Shown here piece after piece: positions 1 to 5,888 of a stretch of DNA of 7,513 nt. The notes under the pieces are model-generated. The model was not told the DNA's origin. It saw nothing but the letters and a program-made list of their open reading frames with translations, and did not search any database. The translations under genes were made by a program, and so were the position numbers. The DNA is from Lamprocystis purpurea (GTDB taxonomy: Bacteria > Pseudomonadota > Gammaproteobacteria > Chromatiales > Chromatiaceae): NCBI GenBank assembly GCA_020718945.1, contig DYRB01000044.1:1-7513 (forward strand), given 5' to 3'. The stretch's first letter is position 1; each line of letters begins with the position of its first letter.

Positions 1-317
1 AGGGTGTTCTCCTCCATGAGATAGGCGATGCAGGGGTCGGAGTTGATGACGATCTCATAGGCCAGCCCCATCTGGCCGCGGCGGTAGGTCTGCTCGGTGG
101 CTACGAATTGCTTGCCGAAGGACCAATGCTGGTAGCCGATGGGCAGCCCTATGGAGGAATAGGCATCGATCATCTGCTCCGAGGAGATGACCTCGATCTG
201 ATTGGCGTAGGTATCCAGGCCATGGACATTGTGGGCGATGTGGGAAATCTCCCGGTCGAAGCGCTCCAGCAGGGGAAAGGTCCACTCGGAGGAGTCGGAG
301 ATGATACGGCTGGTCAT
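1..317 (-). CDS. spoVR: SpoVR/YcgB family protein, N-terminal part (cut by window edge)
   Basis: The first 105 residues of a SpoVR-family protein are visible; the reading frame stays open to position 1, so about four fifths of the roughly 500-residue family length lies outside. The start MTSRIISDSSEWTF is followed by HNVHGLDTYANQIEVISSEQ, IGLPIGYQHWSFGKQF and, at the edge, YEIVINSDPCIAYLMEENT, all close to E. coli YcgB as I recall it. The ATG at 317-315 overlaps the yeaH stop (ATGA) and has an AAGAGG ribosome site at 331-326, eight bases upstream, so translation is probably coupled to yeaH. In Bacillus, SpoVR is linked to spore cortex formation; in non-spore-formers it travels with PrkA and YeaH and its molecular function is not established. 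It is the third gene of that operon here. The family call is secure; function is inherited from context. Confidence 0.95.
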   Translation of the reverse strand, partial: MTSRIISDSSEWTFPLLERFDREISHIAHNVHGLDTYANQIEVISSEQMIDAYSSIGLPIGYQHWSFGKQFVATEQTYRRGQMGLAYEIVINSDPCIAYLMEENT

Positions 318-1585
318 GCGGTCTGCCTCTTGAACAGCTCGCGGAACACCGGGTAGATGCCCTCGGGCCCGTCGATCTGCTGCATGGCGAAGTGCGGGTG
401 GGCGGTGCGCACCTCTTCATAGGCATACCAGAGGCTCTGGTGCTGGCGCGGGGTAATCTCCACGTAGGCGAAATAGCGCATCAGCGGCATCAGGCGCTCC
501 GCCAGCACCGCCCGGCATACCGCCGAGTCCGAGTCCCAGTTGTCCCCGTCCGAGGCCTGGGCGGCATAGACGTTCCAGCCCCCGCCGCCATAGCGGGCAC
601 GCACCAGCTCGTCGGCCAGGGTCAGGGCACTGGAGACCACGGTCCCGCCGGTCTCCCGGGAATAGAAGAACTCCTGTTCATTCACCTCCTGGGCAATGGT
701 GTGGTGGCGGATGAAGACCAGTTCCACCTTCTTGTAATTGCGCTGGAGGAACAGGTAAAGGAGGATGAAGAAGCGCTTGGCCAGGTTCTTGCGCACCTGG
801 TCCATGGACCCCGACACGTCCATGATGCACAGCATCACCGCCTTGCTGGTGGGCTCAGGGCGCTTGGTGAAGGCCTGATAGCGCAGGTCGAAGGTGTCGA
901 TGAAGGGCAGGGCAGCGATACGGGTCTTGAGCCGGTCGATCTCCTCGCGCAGGGCCAGTATCCGCGGGTCGGACTCCGCCACGCCCTCCGCGGTCAGGGC
1001 CTCGAGTTCCGCCTCCAGTTCCCGGATGCGGCCGCGATGGGGGGCCCCCAGGGCGGTGCGCCGTGCCACCGCACCCTTGAGGGAGCGGACCACGTCGATG
1101 TTGCTGGGATTGCCGTCGCTGCTGTAGCCGGCCCGCACACTCTTGAACTCGGTGGTGCCGAGCAACTGGTTGCGCACCAGGCGGGGGAGTTCCAGGTCCT
1201 CGAACAGCAGGTCCAGGTACTCGTTCCGGGACAGGTCAAAGACGAAGTCGTCCTCGCCCTTGCCCCCCTTGCCCGCCTTGCCCTGCCCGGGGCCGGACCC
1301 CTCGCCGCCCTCGGGGCGCGGCACCCGGTCGCCGGAGACGAACTCCTTGTTGCCCGGATGGACCTGTTCCCGGGTCCCGCCGGGGCCGTGGTGGAAAACC
1401 GGCTCCGAGATATCCCGGGACGGTATGCCGACCTTCTCCCCGCTGTCGATGTCGGTGATGCTGCGGCGATTGACCGAGTCCGCCACCGCCCGCTTGAGTT
1501 GGGACTTGTAGCGGCGCAGGAAGCGCGCGCGATTGACGGCGCTCTTGTTCTTCCCGTTGACCCGGCGATCAATGAGGTTGGACAT
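314..1585 (-). CDS. yeaH: YeaH/YhbH family protein (DUF444) with VWA-like metal-binding domain
   Basis: This 423-residue cytoplasmic protein belongs to the YeaH/YhbH (DUF444) family, the usual partner of the PrkA/YeaG kinase in stress responses. Residues 1-45 are basic (IDRRVNGKNKSAVNRARFLRR). Residues 93-112 form a Gly/Lys-rich flexible stretch. Residues 184-225 are charged and probably coiled coil. From about residue 247 there is a von Willebrand A-like fold: MLCIMDVSGSMD gives a DxSxS metal site (D256, S258, S260), with a candidate threonine at T312 or T315 (ETGGTVVSS) and an acidic loop DGDNWDSD from D346. The ATG at 1585 directly follows the prkA stop codon without a spacer, with AAGG at 1597-1594 as a modest ribosome site, so coupling to prkA is likely. 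The exact biochemical role of the family is unknown; a scaffold or adaptor role is inferred from the VWA domain. Confidence 0.96.
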   Translation of the reverse strand: MSNLIDRRVNGKNKSAVNRARFLRRYKSQLKRAVADSVNRRSITDIDSGEKVGIPSRDISEPVFHHGPGGTREQVHPGNKEFVSGDRVPRPEGGEGSGPGQGKAGKGGKGEDDFVFDLSRNEYLDLLFEDLELPRLVRNQLLGTTEFKSVRAGYSSDGNPSNIDVVRSLKGAVARRTALGAPHRGRIRELEAELEALTAEGVAESDPRILALREEIDRLKTRIAALPFIDTFDLRYQAFTKRPEPTSKAVMLCIMDVSGSMDQVRKNLAKRFFILLYLFLQRNYKKVELVFIRHHTIAQEVNEQEFFYSRETGGTVVSSALTLADELVRARYGGGGWNVYAAQASDGDNWDSDSAVCRAVLAERLMPLMRYFAYVEITPRQHQSLWYAYEEVRTAHPHFAMQQIDGPEGIYPVFRELFKRQTA

Positions 1586-3508
1586 CTATTGTGCCTTGCG
1601 TACCCGCAGGTACCATTCCGAGAGGAGGCGCACCTGCTTGGCGGTGTAGCCCTTGTCCACCATCCGATCCACGAACTGGTCGTGCTTCTTCTGGTCCTCC
1701 ACGGAGGCCTTGGCATTGAAGGAGATCACCGGCAACAGCTCTTCGGTGTTGGAGAACATCTTCTTCTCGATGACCACCCGCAGCTTCTCGTAGCTGGTCC
1801 AGCGCGGATTGGCCCCGGCATTGTTGGCCCGGGCGCGCAGCACGAAGTTGACGATCTCGTTGCGGAAGTCCTTGGGATTGGAGATCCCCGCCGGCTTCTC
1901 GATCTTCTCCAACTCGGCGTTGAGGCCGCCGCGGTCCATCATCTCGCCGGTGTCCGGGTCGCGGTATTCGCTGTCCTGGATCCAGTAGTCGGCATAGGTC
2001 ACGTAGCGGTCGAAGATGTTTTGGCCGTACTCCGAGTAGGACTCCAGATAGGCGGTCTGCAACTCCTTGCCGATGAACTCCGCATAGCGCGGGGCCAGGT
2101 ATTGCTTGAGGAAGCCCAGATAACGCTCCTGCACCTCGGCGGGGAGCTGCTCCCGGGCGATCTGCCGCTCCAGGATATAGAGCAGGTGCACCGGGTTGGC
2201 GGCGACCTCGGAGTGGTCGAAGTTGAATACCTGGGAGAGGATCTTGAAGGCGAAGCGGGTGGAGATGCCGCTCATGCCCTCATCTACCCCGGCATAGTCG
2301 CGATACTCCTGGATGGACTTGGCCTTGGGGTCCGTGTCCTTCAGGTTCTCGCCGTCGTAGACCCTCATCTTGGAGAAGATGTTGGAGTTCTCCGGCTCCT
2401 TCAAGCGGGTCAGGACCGAGAACTGGGCCATCATCTTGAGGGTCCCGGGGGCGCAGGGGGACTCCGCCAGCGAACTGCTGCGCAGCAGCTTCTCATAGAT
2501 ATGGGTCTCTTCGCTGACCCGCAGGCAATAGGGGACCTTGACGATGAAGACGCGGTCGAGGAATGCCTCGTTGTTCTTGTTGTTGCGGAAGGCCTGCCAC
2601 TCGGATTCGTTGGAGTGGGCCAGGATGATGCCCTGGAACGGCAGGGCAGAGAGCCCCTCGGTGCCGTTGTAATTGCCCTCCTGGGTCGCGGTCAGCAGCG
2701 GGTGCAGGACCTTGATGGGGGCCTTGAACATCTCGACGAACTCCATCAGCCCCTGGTTGGCCCGGCACAGGGCCCCGGAGAAGCTGTAGGCGTCGGCGTC
2801 GTGTTGGGCGAAGCGCTCCAACTGGCGGATATCGACCTTGCCCACCAGAGAGGAGATGTCCTGGTTGTTCTCGTCCCCGGGCTCGGTCTTGGCGATGCCC
2901 ACCTGCTCCAGGATCGACGGATAGAGTTTCGCCACCCGGAATTTGGTGATGTCGCCGTTGAATTCCTGCAGGCGCTTGACCGCCCAAGGGGACATGGTGG
3001 TACGCAGGAAGCGCCGCGGTATGCCGTAGTCCTCCTCCAGGATGGGCCCGTCCTCCTCGGCGGAGAAGAGCCCCAGGGGCGACTCGAACACCGGCGACCC
3101 CTCGATGGCGTAGAAGGGGACCACCTGCATCAGTTCCTTGAGCTTCTCGGCCAGGGACGACTTACCCCCGCCCACGGGACCCAGCAGGTAGAGGATCTGC
3201 TTCTTCTCCTCCAGGCCCTGGGCGGCGTGCTTGAGGTAGGAGACCAGGTGCTCGATGGCCTCTTCCATGCCATAGAACTCGGCGAAGGCCGGGTAGCGGC
3301 GCAGTATCTTGTTCTGGAATATGCGGCTCAGGCGCGGATCATTGCGGGTGTCCACGACCTCCGCCTCGCCGATGGCCTTGAGCAGCCGCTCCGCCGGCCC
3401 GGCGTAGGCACCGGGGTCGGACTTGCACAGGTCCAGGTACTCATCCAGGCTCAGGACCTCCTGACGCGAGGACTCGTAGCGGGCCTGGTAACGCTCGAAG
3501 ATCGACAT
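1586..3508 (-). CDS. prkA: PrkA/YeaG family AAA+ serine protein kinase
   Basis: A 640-residue PrkA/YeaG protein, matching the roughly 644-residue E. coli YeaG nearly end to end. The N-terminal AAA+ part carries a Walker A GPVGGGKS (residues 110-117), a Walker B-like stretch around GLMEFVEM (253-260) and a sensor-like GIILAHSNESEW (293-304). The C-terminal part has the PrkA hallmarks EKIEKPAGISNPKDFRNEI (534-552) and TEELLPVISFNAK (588-600). The protein has been described as a serine kinase, and Bacillus PrkA also as an AAA+ protease, acting in the cytoplasm in stress, starvation or sporulation. The ATG at 3508 was chosen because the family starts with M-x-I-F-x-x-Y and an AGAGGT site lies five bases upstream; the frame stays open 80 codons further, but that extension is low-complexity and covers the promoter. 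It is first in prkA-yeaH-spoVR, with a sigma-54-type promoter upstream. Confidence 0.97.
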   Translation of the reverse strand: MSIFERYQARYESSRQEVLSLDEYLDLCKSDPGAYAGPAERLLKAIGEAEVVDTRNDPRLSRIFQNKILRRYPAFAEFYGMEEAIEHLVSYLKHAAQGLEEKKQILYLLGPVGGGKSSLAEKLKELMQVVPFYAIEGSPVFESPLGLFSAEEDGPILEEDYGIPRRFLRTTMSPWAVKRLQEFNGDITKFRVAKLYPSILEQVGIAKTEPGDENNQDISSLVGKVDIRQLERFAQHDADAYSFSGALCRANQGLMEFVEMFKAPIKVLHPLLTATQEGNYNGTEGLSALPFQGIILAHSNESEWQAFRNNKNNEAFLDRVFIVKVPYCLRVSEETHIYEKLLRSSSLAESPCAPGTLKMMAQFSVLTRLKEPENSNIFSKMRVYDGENLKDTDPKAKSIQEYRDYAGVDEGMSGISTRFAFKILSQVFNFDHSEVAANPVHLLYILERQIAREQLPAEVQERYLGFLKQYLAPRYAEFIGKELQTAYLESYSEYGQNIFDRYVTYADYWIQDSEYRDPDTGEMMDRGGLNAELEKIEKPAGISNPKDFRNEIVNFVLRARANNAGANPRWTSYEKLRVVIEKKMFSNTEELLPVISFNAKASVEDQKKHDQFVDRMVDKGYTAKQVRLLSEWYLRVRKAQ

Positions 3509-3513
3509 ACGAC

Positions 3514-3519
3514 ACCTCT
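3514..3519 (-). promoter_or_regulatory. Ribosome binding site of prkA
   Basis: AGAGGT on the minus strand, five bases before the ATG at 3508. It settles the start choice against an in-frame 80-codon upstream extension. Confidence 0.85.
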
Positions 3520-3605
3520 GGGAAAAAGGATCTGTTGCTCTGCCCCCGCGCCCGGTCCGCCGGAAGCGCCGGCCTGGCCTAGGGGGACTAGATGGTGACC
3601 GTACC

Positions 3606-3624
3606 GGCACCCTCAAGGCACCCT
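3606..3624 (+). repeat. Paired 8-bp direct repeats GGCACCCT
   Basis: GGCACCCT occurs at 3606-3613 and 3617-3624, start to start 11 bp, about one helical turn. A third copy lies at 3844-3851 on the moaE side. The pair falls just downstream of the predicted prkA transcription start (near 3629). It could bind a protein, but three copies of an 8-mer in GC-rich DNA of this size is not far from chance. Confidence 0.35.
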
Positions 3625-3639
3625 GGTGACAGCTTCCCG

Positions 3640-3657
3640 TGCAAGGAGCGGACCAGG
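3640..3657 (-). promoter_or_regulatory. Sigma-54 (RpoN) type promoter for prkA-yeaH-spoVR
   Basis: Read on the minus strand the site is CCTGGTCCGCTCCTTGCA. Against the known sigma-54 consensus (YTGGYACR-N4-TTGCA) the GG of the -24 element and the GC of the -12 element are exactly ten bases apart, and I count one mismatch (C for A in the -24 box). Transcription would begin near 3629, giving a leader of about 120 bases before the prkA ATG. E. coli yeaG is known to be under NtrC/sigma-54 control in nitrogen starvation, which supports the call. Such promoters need an upstream activator; a candidate inverted repeat is at 3774-3797. Confidence 0.72.
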
Positions 3658-3773
3658 CGAACGGCAGGGGTGGCGTTCGGTACCGCCGGGCGACCCACCA
3701 ACCCCGCGTAAGCCCCATCAGGCCCCGAAGGTCCAGGGCCCCGGGCATGGGGGCTAGTGTAGATCCCTATCGG

Positions 3774-3797
3774 GGTGCGCGGTTCCATGCCCGCACC
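3774..3797. repeat. Inverted repeat GGTGCG-N12-CGCACC, possible activator site
   Basis: Perfect 6-bp arms GGTGCG (3774-3779) and CGCACC (3792-3797) separated by 12 bases. Relative to the predicted prkA start near 3629 this lies about 145-170 bp upstream, a usual distance for a sigma-54 enhancer-binding protein. The half-sites face the opposite way to the classic NtrC site (TGCAC...GTGCA), so the protein is not identified. It could equally be chance. Confidence 0.3.
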
Positions 3798-3860
3798 AGA
3801 TTGGAGCGCCGACCATCGCCCCCGGCCCACCGCCGGGCGCGACGGCACCCTACCGGGACA

Positions 3861-3892
3861 TCGTGGGCGGTGCGTATACAATGCGCCCACGA
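3861..3892. promoter_or_regulatory. 32-bp dyad overlapping the likely moaE -10 region
   Basis: Outer arms TCGTGGGCG (3861-3869) and CGCCCACGA (3884-3892) are perfect 9-bp inverted repeats. The six central bases GTATAC (3874-3879) are palindromic about the same axis, so 24 of 32 bases obey the dyad. The centre contains TATACAAT (3875-3882), the only -10-like sequence before moaE; no good -35 is visible at 16-18 bp, which would fit an activator-dependent or weak promoter. Two readings are possible: an operator over the moaE promoter, or, if transcription starts further upstream, a leader hairpin with a 14-base loop ending 11 bases before the ribosome site. Confidence 0.5.
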
Positions 3893-3903
3893 CCAACAGT
3901 AGC

Positions 3904-3909
3904 GAGGAG
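3904..3909 (+). promoter_or_regulatory. Ribosome binding site of moaE
   Basis: GAGGAG nine bases before the GTG at 3919. It supports that GTG over an in-frame start 48 codons upstream at 3775. Confidence 0.75.
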
Positions 3910-3918
3910 ACCGGCCCG

Positions 3919-4407
3919 GTGATCCAGATCCGTGTGCAGCCAGATGCCTTCGACCCCAACGCGGAGCAAGAGTCCCTGTGGCGTGGCCGGCCCCAGGTCG
4001 GGGCCCTGGTCAGCTTCTTGGGTCTGATGCGCGACCTGAACGAAGGGGAGACGGTCACCGGCATGACCCTGGAACACTACCCGGGGATGACCGAGCGGGC
4101 CCTGCAGGCCATAGCGGAAGAGGCCACCCAGCGCTGGTCCCTGGACGGGGTGAGCATCCTGCACCGAGTTGGTGCGCTGCTCCCCCAGGACCCCATAGTC
4201 CTGGTGGCCGTCAGCAGCGCCCACCGGGGGGATGCCTTCCGCGCCTGCGAGTTCCTGATCGACTACCTCAAGACCCGAGCACCCTTCTGGAAGAAGGAGA
4301 CCACCACAAAGGGCGAGCGCTGGGTAGATGCCCGCGCCGGGGATGAGGCCGCGGCGGGGCGCTGGGCAGATGGGTCGAAACCGGACCAGGGCAGGGCTGG
4401 CTCCTAG
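3919..4407 (+). CDS. moaE: Molybdopterin synthase catalytic (large) subunit MoaE
   Basis: MoaE pairs with thiocarboxylated MoaD in the cytoplasm and inserts the dithiolene sulfurs into cyclic pyranopterin monophosphate, making molybdopterin for the molybdenum cofactor. With the GTG start the protein is 162 residues (E. coli MoaE is about 150). Family landmarks are MTLEHYPGMTERAL (49-62), SSAHRGDAFRAC (99-110) and DYLKTRAPFWKKE (115-127). K118 and K125 correspond to the catalytic lysines K119 and K126 of E. coli, and R38, H102 and R103 to its pterin-pocket residues. After the usual ending (AAAGRW, to 149) there is a 13-residue tail rich in Gly, Asp and Ser without an obvious role. The gene stands alone: moaA, moaC and moaD are not adjacent. 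Its TAG shares CTAG with the stop of the convergent gene, leaving no room for its own terminator. Confidence 0.97.
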   Translation: MIQIRVQPDAFDPNAEQESLWRGRPQVGALVSFLGLMRDLNEGETVTGMTLEHYPGMTERALQAIAEEATQRWSLDGVSILHRVGALLPQDPIVLVAVSSAHRGDAFRACEFLIDYLKTRAPFWKKETTTKGERWVDARAGDEAAAGRWADGSKPDQGRAGS

Positions 4408-5852
4408 CTGAACACGAGTTCCATGACCTCGGTGCGGAAACTGCGGGCCTGCTCCGGGTCGTCGATGCGCTCGCACAGGGCGGCCAGGACCAGCTCCAGC
4501 TCTTCGGGCTGCGACAGGCCGTGTAACTCGCCCTCCAGATCGGACACCGCCATAGGGGCGACCGGGCCCAGGGCGAGGGACAGGCGGGCGACCACCAGCT
4601 CCACCAGGTCGGCCCCGACCACCCGCTGGCGGACCTCGTCCTGGCCCATGTCCAGGGGCTCGTTGAGGTTCAGGTCCTCGGACGGGGGCCAGGGGGTTCC
4701 GGCGAAGAGCTGGGCCTCGATGTCGTCGGGGTCCGGCTGCGGTGCGGGCGGCACCCCGCCGGGCGGGGCCTCGGCCTCTGCGGTAGCGGCGAAGATCTCC
4801 CGCTCCAGGTCGAGGTCGTCGTCGGTCAGGGCCCCCGTCTCCGCCTCGTCGCCGGGTTGGTCCAACAGGTCGAGAAAGACGCGGTCGTCCTCTGCGGCCT
4901 CTTCTGCGGCTGCCGCGGCCCGAGCGGCGCGCTCCTCCGTCGCTGGGAGGGGGGACTCGGGGGCGAAGGGGTTTGGGCCCAGGGGCCCACCGGCGTCGCC
5001 TTCATCCACCCCGTCGGGGATGGCCGCGGCGAACAGGTGGCGGGCGATGACGTCATCGTCCGGCTCGGACCCGGGGACCTGCCCCTGGCGCTCCGCTTGC
5101 GCGAACAACTCCTGGGTCAGATCCACGTCGCCCCGGCCCACTGTGTCGGCCGGCAGGTCGAATCCGAAGGGGGCCCCGGCCGCCGCCTCGGGCAGATCAC
5201 CGGGTGCCGCCGCCCCGAAGGCGGTCCAGGCCAGGGCGTCGGACTCGGTGTTCGGGGACCGGGCGTCAGGGGTCGGGCGCGACCGGCCGAACAGCCGACT
5301 GGCCAGGCCCTTGGCCGCAGCGACGCCCTTGTCGACCGGGGCCGGTGCCGGGCGGGGGGCAAACATGTCGGCGTAGGGGTCGGCTTGGAGGCTGTGCTCG
5401 GCCGCGGCGAACAGGTCCGCAGTTACGTCGCCGCTGGGCTGGGGCTCGGGCCCCCGCCGTGGGGGCAAGGGTGCCCGCGGCGCCGGGCCTGGTCCCGGCT
5501 TGGCGGGGGGCTGGGGCAGGCCCGCGCTGGGCCGGCTGCCCTGAAACCAGGTCTGCGCCGCCAGATCGGTGAGGATCATCTCGGTGGACGGCAGGGGGCG
5601 CGGTGGAGACCGATAGGCGACCGGGGAGAAGCTGAATCGCCCCCACTGGACGGCCTTGAGGGCGTCTATCGCCTGCTGGCCGTGGTACTTACCAAAGGCC
5701 ACCGACTGGATAGTGCCATCGGCCAGCCCGATGCGGGCCGAGTGGTTGGAGTCGGTGTGGATGAGCATGAACCCGGTGGCGCCGTCGCGGCACAGGGTCT
5801 GCAATGCCTCCACGAGTTCCCGGTAGGGTAGCTCTTCGTGCTCTTTGCGCAT
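4404..5852 (-). CDS. DUF4388-like domain protein with repeated D-x3/4-[LIM]FA motifs and helical C-terminal domain
   Basis: I do not recognise a named gene. With the ATG at 5852 the protein has 482 residues, is acidic, and shows no signal peptide or membrane segment. Residues 7-77 (LVEALQTLCRDGATGFMLI, then SARIGLADGTIQSVAFG and GRFSFSP) look like a DUF4388/PatA-type domain, known as a protein-interaction module of bacterial signalling proteins. Residues 78-402 are a Pro/Ala/Gly/Asp-rich, presumably disordered linker holding six copies of a D-x3/4-[LIM]-F-A motif. Residues 403-482 (DLVELVVARLSLALGPVAPMAV, ending ERIDDPEQARSFRTEVMELV) are helical and resemble a small C-terminal module of Ser/Thr-kinase-associated proteins. 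An upstream in-frame GTG (5921) is less likely because its extra 23 codons translate a perfect hairpin, while the ATG has AGGTG eight bases before it. It follows two binding-protein genes on the same strand, suggesting a signalling role; partners are unknown. Confidence 0.8.
   Translation of the reverse strand: MRKEHEELPYRELVEALQTLCRDGATGFMLIHTDSNHSARIGLADGTIQSVAFGKYHGQQAIDALKAVQWGRFSFSPVAYRSPPRPLPSTEMILTDLAAQTWFQGSRPSAGLPQPPAKPGPGPAPRAPLPPRRGPEPQPSGDVTADLFAAAEHSLQADPYADMFAPRPAPAPVDKGVAAAKGLASRLFGRSRPTPDARSPNTESDALAWTAFGAAAPGDLPEAAAGAPFGFDLPADTVGRGDVDLTQELFAQAERQGQVPGSEPDDDVIARHLFAAAIPDGVDEGDAGGPLGPNPFAPESPLPATEERAARAAAAAEEAAEDDRVFLDLLDQPGDEAETGALTDDDLDLEREIFAATAEAEAPPGGVPPAPQPDPDDIEAQLFAGTPWPPSEDLNLNEPLDMGQDEVRQRVVGADLVELVVARLSLALGPVAPMAVSDLEGELHGLSQPEELELVLAALCERIDDPEQARSFRTEVMELVFS
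4695..5429 (-). repeat. Six-copy short linear motif array in the linker (D-x3/4-[LIM]-F-A)
   Basis: Within the 482-residue protein the same core recurs: DVTADLFAAAE (142-152; 5429-5397), DPYADMFAPR (158-167; 5381-5352), DLTQELFAQAE (244-254; 5123-5091), DVIARHLFAAA (267-277; 5054-5022), DLEREIFAATAE (348-359; 4811-4776) and DIEAQLFAGT (377-386; 4724-4695). Each is an acidic residue, a short amphipathic turn, then [LIM]FA, with unrelated low-complexity sequence between. Spacing is irregular but the copies come in three pairs. The DNA is not repeated, so this is conserved at protein level, as expected for multiple docking sites on a disordered tether. The partner is unknown. Confidence 0.7.
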
Positions 5853-5860
5853 GGCAGCGG

Positions 5861-5865
5861 CACCT
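5861..5865 (-). promoter_or_regulatory. Ribosome binding site of the 482-residue protein gene
   Basis: AGGTG (within ACAGGTG) eight bases before the ATG at 5852. It is the reason to prefer this start over the in-frame GTG at 5921. Confidence 0.65.
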
Positions 5866-5888
5866 GTCGCCTGATAATCGAAGTCCGC

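Larger units (their letters stand above)
3509..3918. other. Divergent intergenic region between prkA and moaE
   Basis: These 410 bases hold no gene I can support. Open frames crossing them are Arg/Pro/Gly-rich and continue out of real genes in wrong frames. What I see: the prkA leader (about 3509-3629) with a small GCCGG/CCGGC hairpin at 3559-3573, paired direct repeats at 3606-3624, a sigma-54-type promoter at 3640-3657 reading toward prkA, an inverted repeat at 3774-3797, a 32-bp dyad at 3861-3892 in front of moaE, and the moaE ribosome site at 3904-3909. The stretch 3660-3770 is GC-rich with nothing convincing beyond a CGGTACCG palindrome at 3678-3685. Confidence 0.8.

Noticed and set aside
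392..3598. A 1068-codon open frame on the plus strand opposite yeaH and prkA
   Set aside because: It is in exact codon register with the two real genes, so it stays open as long as they avoid the TTA, CTA and TCA codons, which are rare at this GC content. yeaH and prkA happen to share a frame because of the zero-base junction. The translation is Leu/Gly/Val/His-rich, matches no family I know and has no ribosome site.
3509..3748. An 80-codon upstream extension of prkA
   Set aside because: The family begins at M-x-I-F-x-x-Y, a good ribosome site precedes 3508, and the extension covers the sigma-54 promoter with low-complexity Arg/Gly/Pro sequence.
3606..3897. Moco-type riboswitch or small RNA gene in the prkA-moaE gap
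   Set aside because: Beyond the dyad and small hairpins I could not find an ordered set of helices resembling the known molybdenum-cofactor RNA motif, and no terminator marks an RNA gene.
3639..3902. An 87-codon plus-strand frame in the intergenic region
   Set aside because: Arg/Pro-rich composition, no ribosome site, crosses the promoter, palindromes and dyad, and resembles no family.
3775..3918. A 48-codon upstream extension of moaE
   Set aside because: No MoaE-like residues appear there, it would translate through the dyad and -10 region, and GAGGAG marks the GTG at 3919.
4423..5831. Long plus-strand open frames (about 317 and 324 codons) opposite the adaptor-like gene
   Set aside because: They are Arg/Ser- or Gly-rich shadows of the GC-rich linker on the other strand, with no domain and no ribosome site. 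The minus-strand frame shows domains and conserved motifs.
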